Below, piece by piece: positions 31,409-39,319 of a stretch of 51,063 bases of DNA. Position numbers and translations under genes: made by a program. Positions within the stretch are counted from its first letter, which is position 1, and every line of letters begins with the position of its first letter. Source of the DNA: an uncultured Planococcus sp. (GTDB lineage: Bacteria; Bacillota; Bacilli; Bacillales_A; Planococcaceae); assembly GCA_947493585.1 (NCBI GenBank), contig CANLRI010000010.1:1-51063 (forward strand), given 5' to 3'. The notes beneath the pieces are model-generated. The model did not search any database. It saw nothing but the letters and a program-made list of their open reading frames with translations, and was not told the DNA's origin.

Positions 31409-31685
31409 ATTCCTGAAAGTATCCCGCTTGATCAAACGCCGCACGTTGGCGAAAGAAGTAGCCGACCAAGGGCGCATTTTGGTCAATGGCAATAAAGCGA
31501 AAGCGAGCAGTGTCGTCAAAGAAGGCGACGAACTGCAGATCCGCTTCGGCCAGAAAGTGGTCACCGCACGCATCGACCAATTGCGTGAAAACGTCCGCAA
31601 AGAACAAACCGCGGAAATGTACACGATCTTGAACGAAGAAAAACTCGATAAAGTGGACCCTAGCTTTGTAGATGACGAGTCATAA
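31395..31685 (+). CDS. rqcP: S4-domain ribosome quality control protein RqcP (YabO)
   Basis: 96 residues from ATG 31395; the frame is open 16 codons upstream inside yabN, but MRLDKFLKVSRLIKRRT is the family N-terminus. It is an Hsp15-like S4 RNA-binding domain (~1-65). RqcP works with RqcH on obstructed 50S subunits, helping the addition of C-terminal alanine tails to stalled peptides for degradation. Overlap with yabN couples translation. In B. subtilis yabP and yabQ (spore coat) follow; here a terminator and a 627-base gap come next. Confidence 0.94.
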   Translation: MRLDKFLKVSRLIKRRTLAKEVADQGRILVNGNKAKASSVVKEGDELQIRFGQKVVTARIDQLRENVRKEQTAEMYTILNEEKLDKVDPSFVDDES

Positions 31686-31691
31686 AGAATG

Positions 31692-31728
31692 AAAAAGAGC
31701 CCAGCCGGTTAACGGTTGGGCTCTTTTT
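31692..31728 (+). terminator. Terminator after rqcP
   Basis: AAAAAGAGCCCAGCCG pairs with CGGTTGGGCTCTTTTT. The T-run follows, and the A-run in front would let it work weakly on the other strand too. Confidence 0.92.
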
Positions 31729-31785
31729 GTATGTTGAAAATTCGATGTTGGGAACAGTTGGAGTGGAATAATGATGAGTGAAGAT

Positions 31786-31903
31786 TGCGCTTCAACTGCT
31801 GCTTTCCGGGGGCGGGCGTCGAGCCAATGTGCCGCAAAAAAGCGCGACACATCTGTCTCGCCAGTCCCGCTCGGTCACCCAGGAGTCAGCAGTTTCCGCT
31901 TCA
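31786..31903. repeat. Inverted-repeat-bounded intergenic element (~118 bp)
   Basis: AACTGCTG (31794-31801) and CAGCAGTT (31887-31894) are perfect inverted repeats. Inside, GCGGGC/GTCCCGC, CGAG/CTCG and a central TGTGCCGC-AAAAAA-GCGCGACACA hairpin nest around the same axis, so most of the element can fold into one long stem. On the minus strand it reads like an intergenic repeat I recall as frequent in Bacillaceae genomes (GACTCCTG ... GAGACAG ... GGAAAGC). Family membership is recollection; the fold is visible here. Confidence 0.65.
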
Positions 31904-32103
31904 TCTCTAGGTTTAAATGGTAATTAGGTGTGTCATCCTCTCCACTCAGCAAATGAAGAAATAAAGTGCACTTTTTCTCGGTAGAGCAGTTTACTGATTT
32001 GGTTCAGCACATGCATTGTCAACTAAGCGACCTATTCAAAAGCGGACTAACTATACAGAACCGGAACCATCTGACTCATTCGTTTCAATGAAACATCTAA
32101 GCC

Positions 32104-32182
32104 CCTCGCGCTTAAGGGTGAAGCGAAGCCATGAGACAGGCGTTCTTGCTGGCTTATGGCGGGAGCTCAACCCCAAGCGAGG
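32104..32182. repeat. Second hairpin element, related to the one at 8.8 kb
   Basis: CCTCGCGCTT (32104-32113) pairs, with a bulge, with AAGCGAGG (32175-32182). Inside is a ~12-bp hairpin (32128-32160) with arms GCCATGAGACAG and CTGGCTTATGGC. The words GAGACA, GGCTTATG, GGGAGCT and AAGCGAGGC are shared, with small changes, with the element at 8828-8998. Confidence 0.55.
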
Positions 32183-32260
32183 CGGCGGCTGCCAAAGTGA
32201 TGAAAAAAAGCTTATTCCTTCATACATGAGAACTCCACTCCGCTAAAAATTCGCCAACCC

Positions 32261-32296
32261 GAAAAAGAGCCTCGCCATCTACAGGCAAGGCTCTTC
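32261..32296 (-). terminator. Terminator of the carA-carB-argF operon
   Basis: Read on the minus strand, GAAGAGCCTTGCC pairs with GGCGAGGCTCTTTTTC, 17 bases after the argF stop. Confidence 0.9.
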
Positions 32297-32312
32297 ATTC
32301 ATATCCATAAGT

Positions 32313-33263
32313 TCAATCGCCCATCAACGTCACGAGCACCGCTTTTTGGGCATGCAGGCGGTTTTCGGCTTCCTGGAAAATGACCGAATGCGGCCCTTCC
32401 AAAATAGCGGTCGTCACTTCTTCCTCGCGGTGTGCAGGAAGGCAATGCATAAAGATGTAATCAGCTTTCGCATGCTGAACCAGTTCCGCGTTCACTTGGA
32501 ACCCTGCAAAATCATTCAGGCGCTTGATGGCTTCCGCTTCCTGGCCCATGCTCGCCCAGACATCCGTATAGATAGCGTCGCTGTTTTTCACGGCTTCGAC
32601 GGGATCATTCGTCACCGTCACCACAGAACCTGTATCTTTCGCAATGGCTTTCGCGAGTTCGACCATCTCCGCTTGCGGCTCGTAGCCTTTCGGAGCGGCG
32701 ATTGCGATATCGAGCCCGACTTTGGCGGCACCGATCATCAAGGAATTGGCCATATTATTGCCATCTCCGATATACGCCAGCTTGCGGCCTTTCAACTCGC
32801 CGAAATGTTCGATCAGCGTCATCAGATCAGCAAGCACTTGGCACGGGTGGTAATCGTCCGTTAAGCCATTAATCACGGGAATCGAGCTGAACTCGGCGAG
32901 TTCTTCAACGGCGGATTGGTGGAATGTGCGGATCATCAAGCCGTCCAAATAACCCGACAATACACGCGCTGTATCGGCAATCGTTTCACCACGGCCAAGT
33001 TGGGTATCTTGAGAACTCAAGAACATCGCGTGGCCGCCAAGCTGCAGCATGCCGGCTTCAAACGACACGCGCGTGCGGGTCGATGATTTCTCGAAGATCA
33101 TGCCGAGCACTTTTCCTTTCAAGAGCGGCAAATGTTTATTTTCCGGTTTTTTCAATTCAATCGCTAAATTAAGCAAATCGAGGATCTCCTCGGTGCTATA
33201 GTCTTTCAATGAAAGAAAATCTTCCTGGGCAACCGTTGGGGCAAGCGGCATGATCATCGTCAT
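32313..33263 (-). CDS. argF: Ornithine carbamoyltransferase
   Basis: 316 residues, class of catalytic OTCase. It makes citrulline from ornithine and carbamoyl phosphate in arginine synthesis. The carbamoyl-phosphate loop STRTR lies in EKSSTRTRVSFEAGML (~residue 60), HPCQ in DDYHPCQVLADLMT (~140), and the HCLPAHR motif in MHCLPAHREEEV (~273). GAAAGGAG precedes the start, which overlaps the carB stop (ATGA), so carB, the supplier of carbamoyl phosphate, is translated in tandem. It is the last gene of a minus-strand arginine operon placed inside an otherwise rightward core block. Confidence 0.96.
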   Translation of the reverse strand: MTMIMPLAPTVAQEDFLSLKDYSTEEILDLLNLAIELKKPENKHLPLLKGKVLGMIFEKSSTRTRVSFEAGMLQLGGHAMFLSSQDTQLGRGETIADTARVLSGYLDGLMIRTFHQSAVEELAEFSSIPVINGLTDDYHPCQVLADLMTLIEHFGELKGRKLAYIGDGNNMANSLMIGAAKVGLDIAIAAPKGYEPQAEMVELAKAIAKDTGSVVTVTNDPVEAVKNSDAIYTDVWASMGQEAEAIKRLNDFAGFQVNAELVQHAKADYIFMHCLPAHREEEVTTAILEGPHSVIFQEAENRLHAQKAVLVTLMGD

Positions 33264-36200
33264 TGGGCAAGCACTCCTTTCAAGCGTTCAGATTGGGTTT
33301 TTATGATTGCGGCGTAAGCGGCTGCAGTTTCCGGGCGCGACCAGGCATGGAAGCGGTGGATGGCCGCTTGCGCCATGCGCCCGGCGTCAGGTGTTTCGGA
33401 AAAGTCGACATAGGCGGCAGCGTCTTTCGATACTAACCAGTCGTTAAAAGAAAGTTGGTCTTCGGTGACAATCGTCAAGCCTTGTGCGCGCCAAGAATCG
33501 AGTTGCTCGTAATCGGCGCTGTCTTTAGCAGCGAATAGCGTTGAACCTGATGCAAGTTTCGCCAGCTGTACAGAAGCGCCGGTCAATGCTTTTTCGAGCG
33601 CATCTTCAAACCGCTTGGCTGTTCCGATCACTTCGCCGGTCGACATCATCTCGGGCGACAGGACCGGGGATAGGCCTGGCAGTTTAATATGGGAGAACAC
33701 CGGGGCTTTAACAGTAAAATCCGGTTGTCCGTTATACATGTCTTCGATGCCGAGCTCATCGTACGGCACGCCGAGCAATAGGGCGGTTGCGTGCTGAACG
33801 AGCGGCACATCCGTCACTTTTGAGCTGATCGGCGCCGTGCGCGATGCCCGAGGGTTGATTTCCATAATGAATAATTGATCTTCTTCGTAGACGAATTGGA
33901 TATTGAACAGCCCGGTATAATCGAGTTGTTTCGCAATATGCTTCGCGGTATCCACCAGTTTTTGCTGCTGGGCATCGGTCAATGTCACAGGCGGCGTGCT
34001 CGCGATGCTGTCGCCGGAATGGACGCCGGTGCCTTCAAGATGCTCGAAGATCGCCGACACCCAGACATTGTCGCCGTCCGTTAGAATATCGGCTTCGGCT
34101 TCTTTGCCGGTGACGAAATGGTCGACCAATACCGGAAACGCTTTGTCCGCGCCCGCAAGCCAAGCATCCAGCTCCGCTTGGTCGTGAAGGACGATCATGC
34201 CGCGTCCGCCGATGACATAAGAAGGGCGGAGCAAGACCGGGAAGCCAAGCTTCTCTGCTGCCGGCTGTACGTCTTCCGGCGCATTCGCCGTCGTCCCGGG
34301 GATGGTCGGCAAGCCGATCGACTCGAGAAACGCATAAAAGCGGTCGCGGTCTTCCATTTGGTCGAGCAAATCGACTGACGAGCCGAGCACGGTAATGCCC
34401 GCTTGTTCCAGTGCTTTCGCCAAATTGAGCGAAGTCTGTCCGCCGAATTGCAAAATGACTTGATGGATGCCTTCGAATTCCAGCACATTCAAAACATCTT
34501 CCGCCGTGATCGGTTCGAAATAAAGCGCATCCGCCACTTCGTAATCGGTGCTGACGGTTTCGGGATTGTTGTTGATCATGACCGCTTCATAGCCCAGTTT
34601 CTGTGCGGCCATGACGCTATGCACGCAGCAATAATCGAATTCGATGCCTTGCCCGATGCGGATTGGGCCGGATCCTATGACCGCGACTTTTTTTGCATCA
34701 TTTGAGCGGTCGACATCTGCGGCATTGTCCCATGTGGAATAGAAATAATTAGTATTCGAACGGAATTCCGCTGCGCATGTGTCGATCATCCGGTAAGCTG
34801 GCGCAATTTTATAGCTTCTGCGCTGCCCCCAAATTTCAGCAGCCGCCACTCCCCAAATATCGGCCATTTGCTGGTCGCTGAAGCCGAGTTTTTTTGCCTG
34901 CAATAAGCGTTCAGCGGTTACGGTGTTCCAGCTGATCGATTTAAGGTCTTGCCATTCTGCAACGATATTCGATAGCACGTATAAGAAGTACGGCGTGATG
35001 CCGGTGATGGCATGCAACTCGTCAGTGGTTTTCCTGCGGATGAGCAATTCGAACAGCACGAACAAACGGCGGTCGTCCGGCTTCATTGCGAGTTCCAGCA
35101 ACTCGCCCGTCGGCAATGCGGATAGGGCGGGAAGACGGAACCCGTCGAGCGGCAGTTCAAGCGAGCGCAGCGCTTTTTGCATGGCGGCTTCCATGCGGCG
35201 TTCGATCGCCATCACTTCTCCAGTCGCCTTCATCTGCGTGCCAAGCGTGCGATCGGCTAAAGGAAATTGGTCGAACGGCCAGCGCGGGATTTTCAAGGCC
35301 ACATAATCGAGTGCGGGCTCGAAGCTGGCAAAGGTCGTGCCGGTCACCGGGTTCTTTAACTCGTCGAGCGTATAGCCGAGTGCGAGCTTTGCCGCGATTT
35401 TCGCGATCGGGTAGCCGGTCGCTTTGGAAGCAAGCGCGGATGAGCGGCTGACGCGCGGGTTGACTTCAATCAAAAAATATTCGGAGGTTTCCGGATGGAG
35501 GGCGAACTGCACATTGCAGGCGCCAATGATGCCGAGCGCTTCGATGATGTTGATGCAAGACGTGCGCAGCATATGGAAATCCGGGTCGTTCAAAGTCTGG
35601 CTCGGGGCGACGACGATCGAATCGCCGGTATGGACACCGACCGGATCCAAGTTCTCCATATTGCAAACCGTGATGCAAGTGCCCGAAGCATCGCGCATCA
35701 CTTCGTATTCGATTTCCTTATAGCCGGCGATGCTCGTCTCGACGAGGCATTGCTTGATCGGGCTTGCCGATAAGCCTTGCGTGACAAGCTTGGTATAAGC
35801 CGCTTCGTCGCTTGCGATGCCGCCGCCGAAACCGCCGAGCGTATAAGCGGGACGGACGATAACGGGATAACCCGTACGTTCTGCGAAAGCGAGCGCGCCG
35901 TCGAGCGAGTAGATGATGTCGGAATCCGGCACCGGCTCACCGAGTTGCTTCATCAAGGAGCGGAACTGGTCGCGGTCTTCCGCTTTTTTGATGGCTTTCA
36001 TATCGGTGCCGAGTAGTGTGACGCCGTATCGCTCTAAGATGCCGGCATCCGCCAGCGCCATTGCCAAATTCAAGCCGGTCTGGCCGCCGACTGTCGCGAG
36101 CAGGCCGTCCGGGCGTTCTTTCTCAATGATCCGGGTGGCGGATTCGAGCGTCATCGGCTCAAAATATACTTTATCCGAGACACTTTCATCGGTCATGATC

Positions 36201-36358
36201 GTCGCCGGATTGTTATTGATGAGCACCACTTCGATGCCCTCATCTTTTAAAGCCAAGCACGCCTGGGTGCCGGAATAATCGAACTCTGCCGCCTGGCCGA
36301 TGACGATGGCGCCGGATCCGATAACGAGCACTTTTTCAATAGAGTCTAATTTAGGCAT
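33260..36358 (-). CDS. carB: Carbamoyl-phosphate synthase large chain, arginine-specific type
   Basis: 1032 residues, matching the shorter arginine-specific CarB of B. subtilis (~1030) rather than the ~1070-residue pyrimidine PyrAB. It has two homologous ATP-grasp halves, each starting with a (K)VxVIGSGxIxIGQ motif: LVIGSGAIVIGQAAEFDYSG at the N-terminus and VAVIGSGPIRIGQGIEFDY near residue 560. The first half phosphorylates bicarbonate, the second carbamate. The C-terminal MGS-like allosteric domain is short (~last 130 residues), consistent with lack of UMP/PRPP control. It overlaps carA by 8 bases and argF by 4. ArgR rather than PyrR control is expected from the promoter. Confidence 0.95.
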   Translation of the reverse strand: MPKLDSIEKVLVIGSGAIVIGQAAEFDYSGTQACLALKDEGIEVVLINNNPATIMTDESVSDKVYFEPMTLESATRIIEKERPDGLLATVGGQTGLNLAMALADAGILERYGVTLLGTDMKAIKKAEDRDQFRSLMKQLGEPVPDSDIIYSLDGALAFAERTGYPVIVRPAYTLGGFGGGIASDEAAYTKLVTQGLSASPIKQCLVETSIAGYKEIEYEVMRDASGTCITVCNMENLDPVGVHTGDSIVVAPSQTLNDPDFHMLRTSCINIIEALGIIGACNVQFALHPETSEYFLIEVNPRVSRSSALASKATGYPIAKIAAKLALGYTLDELKNPVTGTTFASFEPALDYVALKIPRWPFDQFPLADRTLGTQMKATGEVMAIERRMEAAMQKALRSLELPLDGFRLPALSALPTGELLELAMKPDDRRLFVLFELLIRRKTTDELHAITGITPYFLYVLSNIVAEWQDLKSISWNTVTAERLLQAKKLGFSDQQMADIWGVAAAEIWGQRRSYKIAPAYRMIDTCAAEFRSNTNYFYSTWDNAADVDRSNDAKKVAVIGSGPIRIGQGIEFDYCCVHSVMAAQKLGYEAVMINNNPETVSTDYEVADALYFEPITAEDVLNVLEFEGIHQVILQFGGQTSLNLAKALEQAGITVLGSSVDLLDQMEDRDRFYAFLESIGLPTIPGTTANAPEDVQPAAEKLGFPVLLRPSYVIGGRGMIVLHDQAELDAWLAGADKAFPVLVDHFVTGKEAEADILTDGDNVWVSAIFEHLEGTGVHSGDSIASTPPVTLTDAQQQKLVDTAKHIAKQLDYTGLFNIQFVYEEDQLFIMEINPRASRTAPISSKVTDVPLVQHATALLLGVPYDELGIEDMYNGQPDFTVKAPVFSHIKLPGLSPVLSPEMMSTGEVIGTAKRFEDALEKALTGASVQLAKLASGSTLFAAKDSADYEQLDSWRAQGLTIVTEDQLSFNDWLVSKDAAAYVDFSETPDAGRMAQAAIHRFHAWSRPETAAAYAAIIKTQSERLKGVLAQ

Positions 36359-37418
36359 GCATTTTCACCTTCTTCATTTCATTTGCGGTCTCTAGGAACT
36401 GGTGGAACAATTCGAGATGATCCGCAGGTCCTGGAGCTGCTTCCGGGTGGAATTGAACCGTCGTGATCGGAAGTTGCGGATGGATCAAGCCTTCAATGCT
36501 GCCATCGTTGACATTTTCGTACAGCACTTCAAAAGGCGTGTCTGACAAGCTCTCCGCTTCGACAACATAGCTATGGTTCTGGGAACTCATGCTGACGCGG
36601 CCGGTCTTATTGTTTTTGACGGGATGGTTGGCGCCCCGGTGCCCATAAGCAAGCTTCGTGGTTTTCGCGCCGAAAGCGGCAGCGAGCACCTGATGGCCAA
36701 GGCAAATGCCAAATGAAGGATAGCGTTCCGCCCAAGCGCGGTAGACCGGCAAGCGGCTGTTCAATGCTTGCGGGTCTCCTGGGCCGTTCGAGAACAACAG
36801 GCCGTCTATGCCGAGCGTTTCAGGAAGGTCGGCTGCCCCGTTATAGGGGATGATGCTGACCGTGCAGCCGAGAGCGAGCAATTCTTTTAAAATGGATGCT
36901 TTGTAATGGAAATCGACCAGGCCGATATGCAAGGGGCCTTCGCCGAGCTGTTTCGTCTCTGCCGCTGCGCACGCCGGGAAAAAATCGGTCTTGATCATTT
37001 GCCACGCTTGTTCAGCCGCATTTTCGTGAAGCATCTGCGCCGGCATCGTCCCCGTCTCGCGGACCTGTTGAATGACTGAGCGTGTATCGATGCCGCTCAG
37101 GAGCGGAACGCCTTGCGCTTCGGCGAATTGTGCCAGCGAAATTGCTTGTTTCGGTAACGGGCCCGCATACAGCTCTGCCACGATGATGCCAGAGGCTTGG
37201 ATTTTTTCGGATTGTGCATAAAGTGATTCGATGCCGTATTGGCCAATCAACGGATACGAAAAAACGATGACTTGCCCTTTATAGGACGGGTCGGTAATAA
37301 CTTCCTCATAGCCGGTCATGCCGGTAAAAAAGACAACTTCTCCTTGTACCGCTGCTTGTGTGCCGTGCCAAGATCCCGTAAATGCCGCTCCGTTCGCCAA
37401 AATCAATTTTCCTGCCAT
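36351..37418 (-). CDS. carA: Carbamoyl-phosphate synthase small (glutaminase) chain
   Basis: 355 residues from ATG 37418, with AAAGGAGTG upstream; the frame stays open 11 codons further to 37451, but that extension contains the Shine-Dalgarno. The N-terminal CarA domain (LILANGAAFTGSWHG, then TGMTGYEEVITDPSYKGQ) is followed by a class I glutamine amidotransferase domain. Its nucleophile is C239 in SFGICLGHQVLAAAFG, and HPEAAPGP near the C-terminus gives the His/Glu pair. It supplies ammonia to CarB. It is the promoter-proximal gene of the operon carA-carB-argF. Confidence 0.95.
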   Translation of the reverse strand: MAGKLILANGAAFTGSWHGTQAAVQGEVVFFTGMTGYEEVITDPSYKGQVIVFSYPLIGQYGIESLYAQSEKIQASGIIVAELYAGPLPKQAISLAQFAEAQGVPLLSGIDTRSVIQQVRETGTMPAQMLHENAAEQAWQMIKTDFFPACAAAETKQLGEGPLHIGLVDFHYKASILKELLALGCTVSIIPYNGAADLPETLGIDGLLFSNGPGDPQALNSRLPVYRAWAERYPSFGICLGHQVLAAAFGAKTTKLAYGHRGANHPVKNNKTGRVSMSSQNHSYVVEAESLSDTPFEVLYENVNDGSIEGLIHPQLPITTVQFHPEAAPGPADHLELFHQFLETANEMKKVKMHA

Positions 37419-37442
37419 ACCCCACACTCCTTTTGAATATAT

Positions 37443-37512
37443 ATGCAACATAAGTAATTTTTATAATAAATGAGGTGTCCTATATTATAATGTTGCATAA
37501 AAATTAAGTCAA
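37443..37512 (-). promoter_or_regulatory. carA promoter overlapped by ArgR-box-like sites
   Basis: On the minus strand TTGACT (37512-37507) and TATAAT (37489-37484) are 17 bases apart. An ARG-box-like word (GCATAAAAATTAAG, plus strand from 37494) fills the spacer, and a second ATAAAAATTA word occurs on the minus strand near 37455-37465. TATGCAACAT occurs at 37442-37451 (plus strand) and again in the spacer on the minus strand. ArgR control is inferred from box similarity and gene content. Confidence 0.68.
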
Positions 37513-37618
37513 CAGCATTTTTATTAATTGTCAGGCCGATTGGTTAAATTCCGGTAAAATGCAGGAAAAAAGGAGAAAGGGCTTACAGAAAATCTTTTTA
37601 AATGGAATGTTTTTCATG

Positions 37619-37624
37619 TATAAT
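37619..37624 (+). promoter_or_regulatory. Possible -10 element of the divIC promoter
   Basis: A perfect TATAAT lies 35 bases before the divIC start, but the -35 region is poor (TTTTAA). The real promoter may depend on an activator or be weak. Confidence 0.4.
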
Positions 37625-37658
37625 AATCACAAAATCAGTTGGGAAGGGGCGTCCATAG

Positions 37659-38075
37659 GTGAAGAGAGAGAAAATGCATGAAAATCAGGGAGTGACCCCG
37701 CTGCAAAATGACTACACGCGGGCTGCAGAAATTGAAGAGACACGAAAAAAGCGCCATAAAGTGGTATTGTACAGACGCTTGGCGGTATTCGGCTTAGTAG
37801 TATTGTTGACAAGCATTTGGCTGGGCTCGACCATTTATGCACAATCCCAGACCATTGCCGGCAAAGAACAGCTTCAGCAGGAAAAGCTGGCCGAGCTTGA
37901 AGATGTGCAGAAGCAGCAAGCCAAGCTCGAAGAACAGATCCGCCTGTTGAACGACGATGATTATGTATCGAAGCTTGCGCGCAAAGATTATTTCCTATCG
38001 GATGAAGGCGAGATTATTTTCACCTTGCCGAATGATGCTGGGAAACCACAAGAAGATGGCGAAGAAAAAGAGTAG
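37659..38075 (+). CDS. divIC: Cell division protein DivIC
   Basis: 138 residues from GTG 37659, preceded by GGAAGGGG. It is a bitopic membrane protein: cytoplasmic N-terminus (~1-38), one membrane segment (RLAVFGLVVLLTSIWLGSTIYA, ~39-60) and an extracellular coiled coil (EQLQQEKLAELEDVQKQQAKLEEQ in successive heptads, ~70-105). The C-terminal YVSKLARKDYFLSDEGEIIF is the family motif. It joins FtsL and DivIB in the divisome. It is transcribed divergently from carA. In B. subtilis it directly follows yabQ. Confidence 0.93.
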   Translation: MKREKMHENQGVTPLQNDYTRAAEIEETRKKRHKVVLYRRLAVFGLVVLLTSIWLGSTIYAQSQTIAGKEQLQQEKLAELEDVQKQQAKLEEQIRLLNDDDYVSKLARKDYFLSDEGEIIFTLPNDAGKPQEDGEEKE

Positions 38076-38080
38076 TCGGT

Positions 38081-38108
38081 TGACACTCTCCCTTTCATTG
38101 CTATAATT
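38081..38108 (+). promoter_or_regulatory. Sigma-A promoter of yabR
   Basis: Perfect TTGACA (38081-38086) and TATAAT (38103-38108) are spaced 16 bases. The leader to the ATG is ~75 bases and ends in AAGGAGG. Confidence 0.82.
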
Positions 38109-38189
38109 AAAGGTGGGATTAGTCCCGCAAACTGTCAATTTGGCCCGAATTTGGAGTCATCTTAAATTTTAAGGAGGAGCATTTTTTTT

Positions 38190-38609
38190 ATGTCGATTGA
38201 AGTAGGCAGCAAGTTAGAAGGAAAAGTCACAGGTATTACAAACTTTGGAGCGTTCGTACAGCTTCCAACTGGTGCAACAGGCCTCGTGCATATTAGTGAA
38301 GTCGCCGACAACTATGTGAAAGATATCAATGATCACTTGAAAGTTGGCGAAATGGTAGAAGTGAAAGTGATGAATGTAGAAGCAGACGGGAAAATCGGTT
38401 TGTCGATCCGCAAAGCGAAGCCTCAACCGGAAGGCGCTCCTAGCCGACCAAGCCGTCCGCGTCCGAACAATCGTTCTTTTGACCGCGCCCCTAAGGAAAC
38501 CTTCGAAACGAAGATGGCAAAATTCCTGAAAGACAGCGAAGACAACCTGTCGACGCTAAAGCGTGCCACAGAATCCAAGCGTGGCGGTCGTGGAGCGAAA
38601 AGAGGCTAA
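38190..38609 (+). CDS. yabR: S1 RNA-binding domain protein YabR (general stress protein 13 family)
   Basis: 139 residues. An S1 domain fills the N-terminal ~75 residues (VGSKLEGKVTGITNFGAFVQL, GLVHISEVADNYV, DGKIGLSIRKA). The rest is a basic, Arg/Pro-rich disordered region ending in SKRGGRGAKRG, which probably binds RNA. Homologues (YabR, YugI, GSP13) associate with ribosomes or mRNA; the precise job is not settled. It has its own strong promoter and terminator, so it is a single-gene unit after divIC. Confidence 0.92.
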   Translation: MSIEVGSKLEGKVTGITNFGAFVQLPTGATGLVHISEVADNYVKDINDHLKVGEMVEVKVMNVEADGKIGLSIRKAKPQPEGAPSRPSRPRPNNRSFDRAPKETFETKMAKFLKDSEDNLSTLKRATESKRGGRGAKRG

Positions 38610-38670
38610 CTTGCTAGCTGTTTTAATAGCATAGAGAAAATGCTTCAACTTAGTTGAACTATGTAGATTG

Positions 38671-38703
38671 AACGCTTGTCCTTTCGGGGAGGGCGTTTTT
38701 TTT
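38671..38703 (+). terminator. Terminator after yabR
   Basis: The AACGC...GCGTT hairpin with an inner TCC/GGA pairing is followed by eight T. Confidence 0.82.
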
Positions 38704-38813
38704 ATCGGCCAAAAAAAGGCGAAGCGGTAGGAGAATAAGGTGCATTTATCTAAATAAGTAGACAGCTCAGCGGGCGTGGGTCCTGCACGATACAGCGGAA
38801 AGGTGTGGAAAGG

Positions 38814-39275
38814 ATGGAACAACAGCAAGTCCTTGAGGCATTTGGCGACTACGAAGTCTACCTGGAATCGCTCCAAAAGACTTTATCCGAATCCGATGAT
38901 GCACATAAGCCAGTCGCAGACGGCAAGTGGTCAATCGCGCAGATGATTATGCATCTAGCAGAATGGGACCGCTTCATACGAATTGAGCGCTTGCCGCATA
39001 TGACAGAAGGGGCGCATCTGGAGCCCTTGCCAGAAGTCGATGAATTCAACCGGCGCGCCATCGGGAAAGCGGAAACGATGGATTTTCCAGCCATCGCCAC
39101 AAGCGCAATCGAAGAACGCCGTTTATTGAAAGATCGGCTGGCAGCTGTCACCCTTAGCCAATGGGATGCAGTGTTCTACGTCGGCGATCAACCAATGACG
39201 ATGGGCCGTTATTTCGGGGATCTCACCAAACACGATGCTCATCATTTCAAACAGATCGATACTTTTTTAACATAA
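38814..39275 (+). CDS. DinB/YfiT-like metal-binding four-helix protein
   Basis: 153 residues from ATG 38814 (AAGGTG eight bases upstream; an in-frame GTG at 38805 overlaps it). It has the DinB_2/YfiT-like fold. The three histidines expected to bind a metal are seen in MHLAEWDRF (~residue 46) and KHDAHHFKQID (~140-145). Members include thiol S-transferases (bacillithiol-dependent) and hydrolase-like proteins; the substrate here is unknown. It is not the DinB DNA polymerase IV. It sits where spoIIE-yabS-yabT stand in B. subtilis, and converges on the tRNA-Met gene. Confidence 0.85.
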   Translation: MEQQQVLEAFGDYEVYLESLQKTLSESDDAHKPVADGKWSIAQMIMHLAEWDRFIRIERLPHMTEGAHLEPLPEVDEFNRRAIGKAETMDFPAIATSAIEERRLLKDRLAAVTLSQWDAVFYVGDQPMTMGRYFGDLTKHDAHHFKQIDTFLT

Positions 39276-39310
39276 AAAAGCAGCGCCCTCCATCATGGAG
39301 GGCGCTGCTT
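39273..39310 (-). terminator. Terminator of the tRNA-Met gene
   Basis: A 14-bp GC-rich stem (AGCAGCGCCCTCCA/TGGAGGGCGCTGCT) has its T-run on the minus strand, directly downstream of the tRNA. On the plus strand only A precedes it, so it serves the tRNA mainly. Confidence 0.85.
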
Positions 39311-39319
39311 ATGATAGGA

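Larger units (their letters stand above)
31732..32260. other. Long non-coding gap between rqcP and the argF terminator
   Basis: The stretch has two hairpin-forming repeat-like elements (listed separately) and otherwise AT-rich sequence. The only frame of any length (32016-32246, 76 codons) has no Shine-Dalgarno, no recognisable composition, and runs through the hairpin element, so I do not call it a gene. In B. subtilis this position holds yabP-yabQ; no remnant of either is visible by eye. Confidence 0.6.

Noticed and set aside
32016..32246. 76-codon plus-strand open frame in the rqcP-argF gap
   Set aside because: No Shine-Dalgarno, runs through the hairpin element, odd composition, no recognisable family.
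37569..37658. Short upstream peptide (18 codons from ATG 37602) before divIC
   Set aside because: The purine-rich Shine-Dalgarno-like tract is 27 bases away, too far, and no leader-peptide features are seen.
38814..39275. DNA polymerase IV (DinB)
   Set aside because: The name is shared only; the protein is a 153-residue four-helix metal-binding type, not a Y-family polymerase.
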